Source of the DNA: Kipferlia bialata
Taxonomy: Eukaryota > Fornicata
Direction of reading: 5' to 3'
Assembly (NCBI GenBank): GCA_003568945.1
Contig: BDIP01000018.1
Span: 1 to 30,818, forward strand
DNA length: 30,818 nt
The position numbers were made by a program, and so were the translations under genes. Shown here piece by piece: positions 1 to 9,664 of the stretch. Below the pieces are notes generated by a model. The model was not told the origin of the DNA, ran no database searches, and saw only the letters and a list, made by a program, of their open reading frames with translations. Position 1 is the stretch's first letter, and each line of letters starts with the position of its first letter.

Positions 1-49
<49 letters not shown>
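1..49. repeat. Poly-G run at the window edge
   Basis: Forty-nine consecutive G bases open the window. They lie downstream of the last visible exon of the minus-strand gene at 124-1389, so on that gene's coding strand the run is poly-C, as for the other long runs in this window. It is either a genuine intronic C tract or the point where assembly stopped. Confidence 0.9.
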
Positions 50-50
<1 letters not shown>

Positions 51-123
51 ATGTGAGGTTATGCATGTACACCCAACACCACTCTGTATGAGGATAGACA
101 GATGAGTATATATCTGACCATAC

Positions 124-1389
124 CTGTCTGTATGAGGGAGTGTCTGAGTCATGGTTGACCTCAGTGGCGTCTCTGTCGGCCACAGAGACAGAGGTGTCGT
201 CATACCTAGGATGAGGGATAGACATAGATGTATATATGTGAAGCACTATATATAATGTTAGACATAGAGACAGAGGTGTCGTCATACCTGGGGGGTAAGA
301 GAGATGAACATACAACAATATATATATACAGACTGGTGCCGATACTCCACACTACCTACCGGGATATCAGTATCTGTAGGACGCATACACTTTGTCACTG
401 GGAGTACATAGGGATCGAGACACATAGATGCATATGTGTGCAATGGAAACAGATGCATTCAGGTGACATATCTATATATAGTAACAATGTAGCCGTACCC
501 GTCCATGGCTTCGGCATAGTCTGCAAATGCCACGCTCTGCATACCCACACCAGACATGGGGGCAGGGGGAGCAGGGTGGGTGGGGTGGGTGGGGTGTGTG
601 GGGTGTGTGGGGTGGGTCCCCTGGGGTCCCATACCCATGGCCATACCCTGTGGGGGGAGGTAGCTGACCTTGGCGGGCAGTCTCTGTCCACTCACACCAG
701 ATGATACTGGGTTGCTGTGTGCTGGGTTGCCTCCCATAGCACCATACCCCTCAGAGGCAGTGTGACCATCGGTGTGCAGGGGGTTGAGGGTGGAGGTGGG
801 GGACTGGTGGGTATCAGCCTGGAAGGCATTCACCCCACCCTGCTCCATCCACATGTCGGCCCTGGGGTGAGGATAGAAGAGGGGGAGCAAGGGGTGAGGG
901 GATACAGCATGGGGGACATTGATGGTCAGCATCACTGAATGGACGAAACCAAAACTGAAATGGTCAACACATACTATCAAGGACCAGATCGGTATAGAAA
1001 CACTGTATCTCACATAGGGAGTGTGTGTAAGGGAATGGGTACCTGAAGGGACTGTATGGCTCGACAGCAGTAGAGGCGCTCCCAGACGGTTGAAATGATG
1101 ATGGTCCAGAAATACGGTCCCCGAATGAGTTCTGAGACAGGATGCCCATGCTTCCCGGCATTGCAGAGACGCCAGAGTGCAAGTCCTCGCCAGAAGGCTT
1201 CTCACCGGCCTGTTCATTGGCTACAGAAGTCCCAAAAAGGGAACCCTGTGCTCCAAGGTCCAGAAGCTCTCCATCCTGTACAGAACTAGGTCCTAGATCC
1301 CCTCCGAGGAAGCTCTCTCCCTCTCCGCTAAACCAGAGGTCTCCCATCTTCCCTCTGTTGCATAAAACAGCGACAGATCGCATGTTCAT
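124..1389 (-). CDS. Unrecognised Gly/Pro/His/Met-rich protein, 5' part (3' end off window)
   Basis: Three exons join in phase: 1389-1043, 861-499 and 205-124, about 262 residues, continuing beyond the left edge. The first in-frame ATG after a stop is at 1389; ATGs at 1383 and 1347 are alternatives, and the 1347 start would give a protein beginning MGDLWF. Exon 1 is Ser/Gly-rich (GELLDLG, SGPSSFQPSGSAS). Exon 2 is low complexity, with PQGMAMGMGPQG and a run of His-Pro-Thr triplets encoded by five 9-bp repeats (574-618). Exon 3 is acidic and polar (YDDTSVSVADRDATEVNHD). Donors are GTACCC, GTACGG and GTATGG; acceptors are ctcaccccag and ctcatcctag. There is no catalytic motif. The style resembles disordered tails of vesicle-coat or adaptor proteins, but I do not assign a function. 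A second copy of the exon 3 start lies upstream at 286-268. Confidence 0.55.
188..286 (-). repeat. Duplicated exon start (ghost exon edge), gene at 124-1389
   Basis: On the minus strand, an acceptor followed by GTATGACGACACCTCTGTCT occurs twice, beginning at 286 and at 205 (81 bp apart). Both have a good acceptor (cttaccccccag and ctcatcctag) in the same phase. Only the 205 copy continues into a clean exon with a donor, so the 286 copy is probably a decayed duplicate or an alternative acceptor. Confidence 0.7.
574..618 (-). repeat. 9-bp coding minisatellite (His-Pro-Thr repeats)
   Basis: Five near-identical 9-bp units (gggtgggtg / gggtgtgtg on the plus strand) encode tandem Thr-His-Pro triplets on the minus strand. 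The unit length is a multiple of three, so changes in copy number keep the frame. Confidence 0.8.
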
Positions 1390-2525
1390 AGATCGCTTGG
1401 TCAACTTGAGCTATTTCGGATAGTTGTTTTGTTTTTGTTTCAGGCTCAAGTGCAGTTCAATCAATAAGAACTGTACCACTTCAAATACCATGTATATGGA
1501 TAAATGTGTACTGGTCATCAATTTACTGGTCTGCTGGCGTTGGATACCACCTGTGTGCAGCTGTATGGCCGAAAGTACATATAGTTGGAATAGATATGAT
1601 CGTCATAAGGGTTTAATGAAAATATGTGAATATATTGAACCCGCGACAGATCACAAGACAATCAGTCGATATGAGACAGATACAGAAATGACAAGTGGGG
1701 CAATTAGGGCAATGCGATACATATCGCTCCCACCACATAGACACCTATAGATAGAACGCTGGAATATTCAGCAGAGTCATGAATTCGGCGCTGTAGCGGC
1801 TCCATACGACCCTCAACCTACTCAGACGAAGGGTTCAGCTTGTGGAGGCAAAAACTCATGATGACAGAAAGCTGAAGTAGATCAACTCTCTAAGGCACAG
1901 TTGATTTCTAGGGTCAATAGGTCGGTACGGGCTGCCTGCACATTCCGCGGTATGCGCGTATCCTCCTTTGGTCTAAGAGTCATGCTGTGGCACATCGACA
2001 CATGATCCACTGAGAGCACACCTACTTGTCTCTGTGGTTGACTGTCATTTTCTGCGCTGTAGGCTCTGTTCTGCTGTGCATTGAGGTGTCGCTGGGAGTA
2101 ACACCCTGTTCTTGGGAAACTGGGGGCAGGGACGTGTATAAAAGGGACCCCTCACACTTGGGATGGTCTTAAAGCTGCACGGTACATACACTTGTTTATT
2201 GAAGACCAAAGGCCCTTGAGGCTGCTCCCCCAGGAAGACAGCATAAATACCGTTAACATACTTGCGCCTCCAGGCAGCGGAACGCAGAGGCCCTGCATTG
2301 TAGTATGGTTTCTGTCGGAGGGAAATGAGTTCAGATTTCATCCAGAGACTCAATGTCTTCTCTACCGACTCGAGGCATTGCCTCATACCACACCCCTTCC
2401 ACTACCAAGCACACCCTACACCCTACTACAGGGTCAGGGTCACACTCTGATCTGGGGCATAGGGGAGCCAGTAGCTAGTAGCTAGTGTAGAGATACAGCT
2501 GTGAGTGGCTGAGACATACATACCC
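1390..2525. other. Divergent intergenic region, no supported gene
   Basis: About 1.1 kb between the minus-strand gene starting at 1389 and the plus-strand LRR gene starting at 2526. It holds a TATA-box-like site at 2137. There are a few unsupported open frames, the best being a 113-codon minus-strand frame at 2045-2386 with no recognisable motif and a competing open frame opposite. I see no tRNA, repeat or mobile element. Confidence 0.5.
2137..2144 (+). promoter_or_regulatory. TATA-box-like TATAAAAG
   Basis: A perfect TATAAAAG sits in a GC-rich setting (gacgtgTATAAAAGggacccc), about 380 bp before the ATG of the LRR gene. It is the only such element in this divergent spacer. Whether this lineage uses TATA promoters here is not known to me. 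Confidence 0.25.
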
Positions 2526-5500
2526 ATGTCCCTGGACTCCAACCCTCTCTTCAAATACAGGGTGGCGTCTAGGTGGATAGATAACCCAAGGTACGCGTGT
2601 GGTGTGGTGTGTGTATGTGTATTATCCCTAGTGGCACATATTCCTAGGCTCAGAGAAATCCCACTCTATTTTTGGTTTATCATGTATACACGCCCCATAC
2701 CGACCCTGGCTATGCTCTCTTTCTCTCTCTCTCTTATACACTTACCCCATAGGCTATGTCGTAGTGTTGAGTCCACATCTGCCCCCCAGGCCATACCCAG
2801 GTTCACCTCTACATGTTCAATCACCTACACTATGTACCTAACAATCACCGATGCATTCCTATAGACCCCACTTGTATGTGTATGTATATGCCAGACACCT
2901 TCACTGCCCGTGTGTGCTGCCCTCCCCCTGAATCATATCCAGATATGTACTCATATATACTTATGCTCTTCAATCACCTACACTGTGTTCTCTTCTATTC
3001 TGATACCAACCAGCACACCAGACGATACCCATATATGTACCCTATAGTACATCGCCTACCCCCCCCTTACCTGACCCCAGGGCAAGACCGATACACACTT
3101 ATATGTATTAACTATCTCAGGTATTAATATCGTCCTTGTTCACCACCTTCCCATGTGTATCTGACCCCAGGCTGTCTGCCCCCAGGGCTAGACTGGGGCC
3201 ACCCCCACTGGACGCAAGGTATGTGTGTGTGTATATGCCAGCTGATAATGCCTTTATCCCTGATGATATACCCCCACTGGAGTCAAGGTATGTATATGCA
3301 AGTGGAACCTATATACCCCTGCTATAGGGCCCCCCTAACCCACCAGACTGCCTTGGGACAGAGTGTGTGCAGTATCAGTACATATATTACACCTCTCACT
3401 GGCAGACTACCTGGTGAGACTGACTGTGTGCAGGCCATAGCGCAGGGACACATGGCGCCCACCCCTCTACTACCACCGGCACTGCTCACGGCACAGGTAT
3501 ATGTATATGATATATACTATATATATACTATATATATATATTGAGTATGCAGTGAATGTAGTGTACCCACACCCTTACTACCACCGGCACTGCTCACAGC
3601 ACAGGTATATACTTATACACACACATATATATGTATACTATATATATACTATATGACTATGTGGAGTATATAGTATAACCACACCCTTACTACCACCGGC
3701 ACTGCTCACAGCACAGGTGTGTGTGTATGTATATAAGGATCAATCTTTGGGATATGTTGTGTCTAGTGTACCCACTCTGGCCTACCCATTTCCTATTTGT
3801 ATCCTAACCCCGAGGACGCCCCTGCCAGGGTATGAGTATATATGTATCTGTACGATTATATTATATATATCATTTATATACATGTATATACATGCTAACC
3901 CCCAGGACGCCCCTGCCAGGGGAAAGGGTGCACGGCAGGTGGTAGTGGGGGCTAGCAGGTACATATATAACAGCGGTGTATATATATATGAATATATATA
4001 TATCTCAATATCACTATTAGTGTATATGCAGGTGGTGGTGGGGGCTAGTTGGTTCTGGGTTCTGGTACATATATATGTGTGTGGGAATGCATATGTAGGT
4101 CGGGGGATAGGGCTAGTAGGTACAGGGCTAGGAGTATATACATCTGGCGCTTGTGAGGTACCTGTCATTGGTATCATGTCTCACCCATAGGAACTTGAAG
4201 GCATTTAGAAAGGCCGCTTTGGCCGAGCATCCACTTACGGATTGGCAGGTGGGGGATCAGTGGCAGTCACTTCTCTCTGTGGATGTGAACCGTAGTTCTC
4301 TCTGTCTCTATGGATAGCATCCTTACCCTTCAGTCCATCGAGCACCTGAACCCCAGTCCCCGTCTCCATCTCCATCTCTCTCTCTATTCTATACATATTC
4401 TAACTCTAGTCTCTCTCACCATATATATATAGATGTGTGTGTGTGTATATATGTTTATATATATCTACGGATAACATACTTACCCCCAGTCCATCTAGCA
4501 CATGAACCTCCGACCAGCTCTCTCTCTTTTCTCTATACTCTACATATTCTCACCCTTCAGTCTATCGAGCATCTGAACCTGAGTCACCAGGACCTGGGCG
4601 ATGCATACCAGGCCACATACCTGCAGCACATACTAGGTGGGTATATAGTGTATATATGTGACGGTGAGAGATAAAGAATCGTTTATGGGCTACTGCACCG
4701 GTATGTCTAGTATATGTATATATATGTATGCATGTGTGTCTGACCCCAGGTGTGCAGTGCCAGCCCAAGACGGCACCCCAGCTACTCAGCATAGACCTAG
4801 GGCATAACAGGTGGGATGTGTATGTGTGTATATATGCAGAGTATAACATGTACCAAGGATAGGCTCTGTGTCCAAGATAGTATGTTTGTATTCCACTACA
4901 GTATATATATATCGATACAATATTTATGCATGGTAATGACTTGAGACTATTCGCCCTAATCTCAGGATTGAGTCTCTGTCCAACATGTATCTGCCCCACA
5001 TCCAGAAGCTGTACATGCAGGGTGGGTATATCCTATATTACGTATATATCATATATAGTGTACATGTATAAATATACATATATACTTGTATCTGCCCCAC
5101 ATCCAGAAGCTGTACATACAGGGTGGGTGCACATGGATACAATAGTATGTATATTTGTAAATATAGTTATGTGTGTGTGATTGAATGTCTAGTCCTTCTC
5201 TCTCACTCCCTCACTCTCTCTCACTCACTCCCGATATATATGTATCCCAACCCAGGCAAAAACAGACTTGAGTCTTTCTCTCTGCTCCTCTCTCTCTGTA
5301 TATCAGTACATGCATATATATATATACTTACCCCTTAGGCAACAGCCTCGAGTCCTTCAAGGCCCTGCCCCTCTGTCCCAGACTGGAGGTGCTTTCCATA
5401 GACAGTAACCAGGTACATAGTAGTATATTCTGTATATACTCTTACCACACATATTCTTCATCCAGACAGACAGCTTCCAGGGAAATACTTCGTATAGGGT

Positions 5501-6277
5501 GACAGAGGGAGTATATGTACCCCGATCTCTCTCTCCCTTGTCTCTTACCCCTAGATAGAGACCCTGCAGGGTCTAGAGCGCTTCCCCCTCCTCAGAGTGC
5601 TGAGTGTCAGGGACAACCCAGTGGCCACATCTTTCAGATTCCTAGAGAGGTATGCATTATGCATTCATATTTGTATGGGTGTGGGTGTGTGTGTTGATAA
5701 CAGTCATATATATATATATATTTATATGGGTGTGATTATATGTGCGTGTATCCATATCCTCACCCCATTGGTGTGTCGTGATGTGTCCTGTCCTTGCATG
5801 CATTTGTATATAAATATTTATATATGAATGCAAATATATGTGTATTAGAGAGGTATCAACCTATATTAACCCCAGGTGTGTAGTGATGTGCCCTGTCCTT
5901 GATGTATGCAATGGCATACCCTGTCAGGCACTGCAGCAGGCAGCAAATGCACACGCCATACTCAGGAAACTCAACCCTAGGTATACAGTTTATAGTGTAT
6001 AGTATATAGTATATGTATAATGTGCGTGTTGGTCTCTCACCCTAGACGCCTTGCCTCCCGCATGGCCCAGATGAGTTTGACCAACAAGGACCTGTTGACC
6101 GAGGAAGACATAGGGAAGGAGGGGAAGAGTAAGAGGAGAGGGAGGGGGAGAGAGGCTGATATTGAGAGGGGTGAGGGTACCAGACACGTCCAGATTGATA
6201 ATAGGGAGGTGGATGTAGGGGAGAGAGCGGGGGAGAGAGAGAGAGGAGGGGAGGGTGGAGACTGGGGGGAAGGGTGA
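2526..6277 (+). CDS. Leucine-rich repeat protein (SDS22/LRRC type) with LRRcap and basic-acidic tail
   Basis: Twelve exons join in continuous phase: 2526-2590, 3171-3218, 3328-3496, 3906-3958, 4191-4248, 4561-4636, 4750-4810, 4966-5021, 5339-5412, 5555-5649, 5876-5980 and 6046-6277, about 317 residues. ATG 2526 is the first after an in-frame TGA at 2502. The N-terminal third is Pro/Ala-rich with no known fold. The LRRs follow: SIEHLNLSHQDLG, LLSIDLGHNRIESL, IQKLYMQGNSLESF, LEVLSIDSNQIETL and LRVLSVRDNPVA. A cap resembling LRRcap (RCVVMCPVLDVCNG) comes next, then a highly charged tail (KSKRRGRGREADIERGEG) ending in TGA. LRR units roughly match exons. Such proteins are usually binding scaffolds, often at cilia or with PP1; the partner here is unknown. 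Exons 2-4 are the least certain. Several introns carry decayed copies of exon edges. Confidence 0.8.
3461..3716 (+). repeat. Three tandem copies of an exon 3' end plus donor
   Basis: The exon end acccctctactaccaccggc...gcacag|gtatat recurs at 3461-3496, 3571-3604 and 3683-3716, about 110 and 112 bp apart. TA-rich intron sequence lies between the copies and each is followed by a GT. Only the first is joined to an open upstream exon. The others lie inside the following intron. Confidence 0.9.
4334..4580 (+). repeat. Three copies of an LRR exon start with acceptor
   Basis: After cttcag or ccccag, the sequence tccatcgagcacctgaacc / tccatctagcacatgaacc / tctatcgagcatctgaacc begins at 4334, 4490 and 4561. 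The last is the functional exon start (SIEHLNL). The earlier two diverge just after the shared start, and the 4490 copy carries an in-frame TAG. Confidence 0.85.
4985..5122 (+). repeat. Duplicated LRR exon 3' end plus donor, 101-bp period
   Basis: The segment tgtatctgccccacatccag...tgtacatgcagg|gtgggt ends at 5021 and is repeated with one change ending at 5122, exactly 101 bp later. The first copy joins the upstream exon; the second lies in the intron. Confidence 0.92.
5256..5361 (+). repeat. Duplicated LRR exon start with acceptor
   Basis: A decayed exon start (cccag|GCAAAAACAGACTTGAGTCT, reading GKNRLESF) at 5256 precedes the functional one at 5339 (GNSLESF) by 83 bp. Phase is the same in both. 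Confidence 0.8.
5641..5905 (+). repeat. Whole-intron tandem duplication with both exon edges
   Basis: The exon end ctagagag|gtatgc (to 5649) recurs as ttagagag|gtatca (to 5852). The next exon start gtgtgtcgtgatgtgtcctgtccttg (5771) precedes the functional gtgtgtagtgatgtgccctgtccttg (5876) by 105 bp. Both splice sites of one intron were therefore copied. Confidence 0.8.
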
Positions 6278-6599
6278 CACAATAGACCGATAGCCAGTGG
6301 TGCAAGTGTTGCTTCTATTGTGGTATACTATTAACAGTGTCAGTGTATGTATATGTACTCAGTCGGATACTCCCTTCATTTGTATCTACAGAGACCCAGA
6401 AAGAGAGGGACTGTTTGACACACAATTCCATACACAACACACAACCAAAAACACTAATTCGTCTATTTGAAGCCAGTCCTAAAGACCAGCATGCAATAAA
6501 TACACTCTAAGATGCAATATGCAATCACACACATTGCGTTAATCAACAATCAATTATCTACACTACACCGACACACACTACCACAGCCTCCCCTGCTGC
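6278..6599. other. Convergent 3' intergenic spacer
   Basis: About 320 bp between the stop of the LRR gene and the stop of the hydrogenase fusion on the other strand. An AATAAA lies at 6495 on the plus strand, 218 bp past the LRR stop, but I cannot say it is a used signal. No gene is seen. Confidence 0.5.
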
Positions 6600-8533
6600 T
6601 TACCAGGCCTCAATCACAACGAGGCCCTTGTCGCACAGCTCGTCGTACCTCTTCTGGGCACCGTCTGCTGTGAGGCCTCCTGCTGTCACCATGGAGTCCT
6701 TGATGATGGAGACAATGTCCTCGGGAGTGCGGCCGGCAGGGCCACAGTAGCCGAAGAACCCGTCGACGGCACCGAGGCTGTTCCAGACCCTCTCCGGGTT
6801 CTCCCTCATCCTGTGGGTCACGTACACCTTCTTGGCCTGCTCCCTCGAGAAGGCAGTCACGTAGTCGCACAGACCCATCTTCTCCCACTTCTCAAACTCG
6901 TCGATGCAGAGGGCGTCCTCGTTCCTGCGCCTGCAGCCAAAGTAGATGGTGCACTTGCCCTGCATGATGCCTCTGTTGTACAGGGCCTCGCGGTGCTGCA
7001 TGAAGGAGCGGAAGGGGGCAATGCCGGAGCCAAGGCCCACGCAGGTGATGGGGACCATGGGATCCGAGGGGGGCTGGAGGGGGGAGGACTTGATCTGGAC
7101 AGCCACCATGGGGTTCTCAAAGACGTTGAGGTCCTTGAGGTACCGGGTGCACTGGCCGTACCTCATGGTGCCCTTGGCTGTCTTCCAGTCAACGATGCCG
7201 ATGACGAGCTGGATCTGCTCGGGGTGCATCATGTGGCTGGAGGCAATGGAGTAGAGACGGGGGTTGTTGCCGGGGATCATCTCGATCAGGTAGTCCAGAG
7301 AGACAGACACAGACTTGAACATGTCAAACACCTCGTGGTAGCGCACAGACTCGGCCACAAACTGCTCGGCAAACTCGTCCTTGCCCTCCTTGGCGGTCAG
7401 GTGCAGCAGCCTCTCCCTCTCGGACCTGTCGGTAGTGAAGGGGATCAGCGACTTGAGGAAGGACTTGGTGATGGGGCCGCAGACGTCCAGGTAGAGGCCG
7501 AACACCTCACGGACAGTCAGGGAACGGGACAGGCCGGGGGGGACCTCGGTGTCGCCGTTGCCGCGGACAGTGATGACCATCTCGGGGTCGATGGAGAGCC
7601 TCTTGCAGAGGGTGTCCACGACATCGGTGGGAGCCCTGGCCAGAATGGAGATGTGGAAGCCAGTCTCGTAGGTGAGGGTGGTGTTCTCAAGCTCGAAGTG
7701 GAACTTGTAGGCGTCCCTGGGCACTCCGTTGGGGGTGATCTTCTCGGAGTGGGAGAGCCTGACGTACTGGAACTTGGGAGGGGGGGGAGGGGGCATCTGC
7801 ATGGAGGCAGTACGCACACAGGTGAACTTGGGCTCGGGGATCTGGCAGCCACCGGCGTCAGCGGCACCGAGGGCGTCCCAGAGCTGCTCCATCCAGGGGC
7901 CGAGGGCGCCCTCGTACTTCTCGGGGTGGAGCTCGTCTCCCATGCCGAGGGGCACGAGGGACTTGGCGCCGAGGGCCTTCATCCTGTCGTCGACCTCAAT
8001 AGCAGCCTGGCAGAACATGGGGTAGGAGGAGGAACCAATGCCAAAGACACCCACGCGGGTGTTCTCAAAGAGGTTCTCGGCGTGGTCGGAGGACTCGAGC
8101 CACTCCCAGAAGTTGGCTGCGTTGTCGGGGTGCTCACCCATGCCGAAGGTGGAGGTGACGTAGACCAGGAGGCCGGACTTGATGAGGGTCTCGGGGTTGA
8201 TCTTCTCGATCGGCTTGAGGGTCACGGCAAACTCGACGTCCTTGTTCTTGGCCTCGGAGGCAATGCGCTTGGCAATCTCCTTGGAGTTACCGGTCTGGGT
8301 GGCGTACACGATGGTCAGGGGGGTGCCCTCGACGTTGGTGGAGGGGGAGTCGTCCTCCTCGTCCTCAGTGGGCCTGAACACAATGCCGGACCTGTCGGAG
8401 TAGTGGGTGTGGAGCAGCTCGTGGGACTTGTGGGACAGGGGCTTCTCGAGGAACTCCTTGTAGAGCTGGGCAATGTCGGGGTTCTCGTGAGACCTCCTGG
8501 GGGGTGAGAATGGAGAGAGAGCGGGGGACACAT

Positions 8534-8564
<31 letters not shown>

Positions 8565-9351
8565 CCTGAGAGTGGACCTCTCGTCGATGTTGTAGATGGC
8601 CTCAGTCCTCTTCTGGAGGATGTTGGGGTTGAGGGAGCGGGGCTGTCCGCCTCCTCCGATGCAGCCACCGGGGCAGGCCATGACCTCGACAAAGTGGTAC
8701 TCCTTCTCGCCGGCCCTGATGCCGTCGAGCAGCTTCTGGGCGTACTTGATGCCAGAGGCAACGGCGATGCGGAGGGTCTTCTTCTCACCGGTGGGGAGGG
8801 GAACCTCAACCATGGCCTCCTGGATGTCAGTGTCAGAATCTATACATATGGATATACTCATATATACATTTGTGTATCAGTATGCATACCTTGATGCCGT
8901 CAAAGCCACGCACGGGGGCGTAGTTGAGGACGGGGAGGGGGGTGCCAGAGGCCAGCTCGTAGGCAGTGCGCAGGGCGGCCTCCATAACACCTCCAGTGGC
9001 ACCGAAGATGATGGCGGCACCTGGGGGTGAGGGGAGAGAGGGGGGGGGGGGGTATGTATCATATATATATATATACTAGTATATGTACACACCTGTGCCG
9101 GATCCGAGGGGGCAGTCGAACTTGGACTCGGGCAGCTGGTTGAACACAATGTGGTGCTTACGCACGAGCTTTCCGAGCTCGCGGGTGGTGATCACTGCGT
9201 CGATGTCGGCGACACCGTCGGTGGAGAGCTGGGCACGGGCGATCTCCTGCTTCTTGGCGGTACAGGGCATCACGGAGCAGGAGAAGATCTGGGAGGGGGC
9301 GACGCCGAGCTTCTTGGCGTAGTAGGACTTGATGAGAGCTCCCATCATTCC
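6600..9351 (-). CDS. [FeFe]-hydrogenase fused to diflavin (CPR/CysJ-like) reductase, N-terminal part missing
   Basis: Four exons join in phase: 9351-9093, 9020-8890, 8819-8566 and 8496-6600 (TAA at 6600), about 845 residues. The first three carry hydrogenase H-cluster segments: MGALIKSYYAKKLG, the motif MPCTAKKQE, FGATGGVMEAALRTAYE, then VMACPGGCIGGGGQP. The fourth gives a flavodoxin domain (IVYATQTGNSKEIA, VYVTSTFGMGEHPDNA), an FAD domain (RLYSIASSH, YGQCTRYL) and an NADPH domain (GLGSGIAPFRSFMQ, AFSREQAKKVYVTHRM) ending in Trp. By family, it would pass electrons between NADPH and protons through FAD/FMN and the H-cluster, in a hydrogenosome-like organelle or the cytosol. The first cysteine motif (TSCCPxW), any ferredoxin domain and a start codon are absent; the upstream intron holds long poly-G. 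Codons are strongly G/C-ending, suggesting high expression. Confidence 0.93.
8496..8565 (-). other. Short CT-rich intron with NAGNAG-type acceptor
   Basis: The intron at 8565-8497 runs from GTATGTCTCT through a (CT)n tract to ctcaccccccag. A second AG lies three bases further on (cag-GAG), so the join could encode one or two Arg residues between STL and SHENPD. Both choices keep the frame. Confidence 0.6.
9043..9052 (-). repeat. Short C tract before a 3' splice site
   Basis: A run of G on the plus strand reads as poly-C in the hydrogenase intron, about 22 bases before the acceptor ctcacccccag. Exon phases across this intron agree (phase 1 to phase 1). Confidence 0.7.
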
Positions 9352-9376
9352 CTGGTGTAAGTGAGAGAGAGATAAT

Positions 9377-9452
9377 GGGGGGGGGGGGGACGGGAGGGGG
9401 GGGGGGGGGGGGGGAGGGGGGGAGGTGGGGGGGGGGGGGGGGGGGGGGGGGG
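9377..9452 (-). repeat. Long poly-C (plus-strand G) cluster inside the hydrogenase 5' intron
   Basis: G runs at 9377-9389, 9396-9414, 9416-9422 and 9427-9452 (26 G) are separated by single other bases. On the coding strand this is poly-C. Exons on the two sides (9634 upstream, 9351 downstream) do not join in frame, and the expected hydrogenase motif TSCCPxW should lie here. Lost sequence is likely. Confidence 0.8.
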
Positions 9453-9507
9453 AGATATACATATCACCATATATGTAGGGGAGGGGGTATGTGACATCCA
9501 TACTCAC

Positions 9508-9664
9508 TTTGCCCTGTAGTACCCTGCCTCCATCAGCACTAACACATACTTGTATCAAATATATACCATGTACATGCACTCTTATATACATAGATACATA
9601 CAGTATATATTCATATATAGTATATACACTCACTTTGCCCTGTAGTACCCTGCCTCCATCAGCA
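9508..9664 (-). repeat. Duplicated exon 3' end plus gtgagt donor
   Basis: Minus-strand gtgctgatggaggcagggta...gggcaaa|gtgagt ends at 9634 (functional) and again at 9508, 126 bp further on in the intron. The two copies are identical over more than 30 bases including the donor, so the duplication is recent. Confidence 0.92.

Noticed and set aside
1-49. Poly-G at the window start as a telomere
   Set aside because: A pure homopolymer is not a telomeric repeat, and similar runs occur in internal introns.
574-618. GGGTGGGTG repeats as a G-quadruplex or telomere-like repeat
   Set aside because: The 9-bp unit encodes a phase-keeping His-Pro-Thr repeat in an exon. It is internal and does not match a known telomere repeat.
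228-938. Plus-strand open frames over the left-hand gene
   Set aside because: Low-complexity shadows of the G/T-rich opposite strand. The minus strand has matching splice sites and phase-continuous exons.
1424-1750. 108-codon plus-strand open frame
   Set aside because: Reads as unstructured intergenic sequence with no motif and no splice-linked neighbours.
2045-2386. 113-codon minus-strand open frame with an ATG start
   Set aside because: No recognisable motif, no splice context, and an overlapping open frame on the other strand (2192-2485). Not enough to call a gene.
6813-8507. Long plus-strand open frame opposite the reductase domain
   Set aside because: It is antisense to a clearly conserved gene, lacks any motif, and is explained by G/C-ending codon bias of the sense gene.
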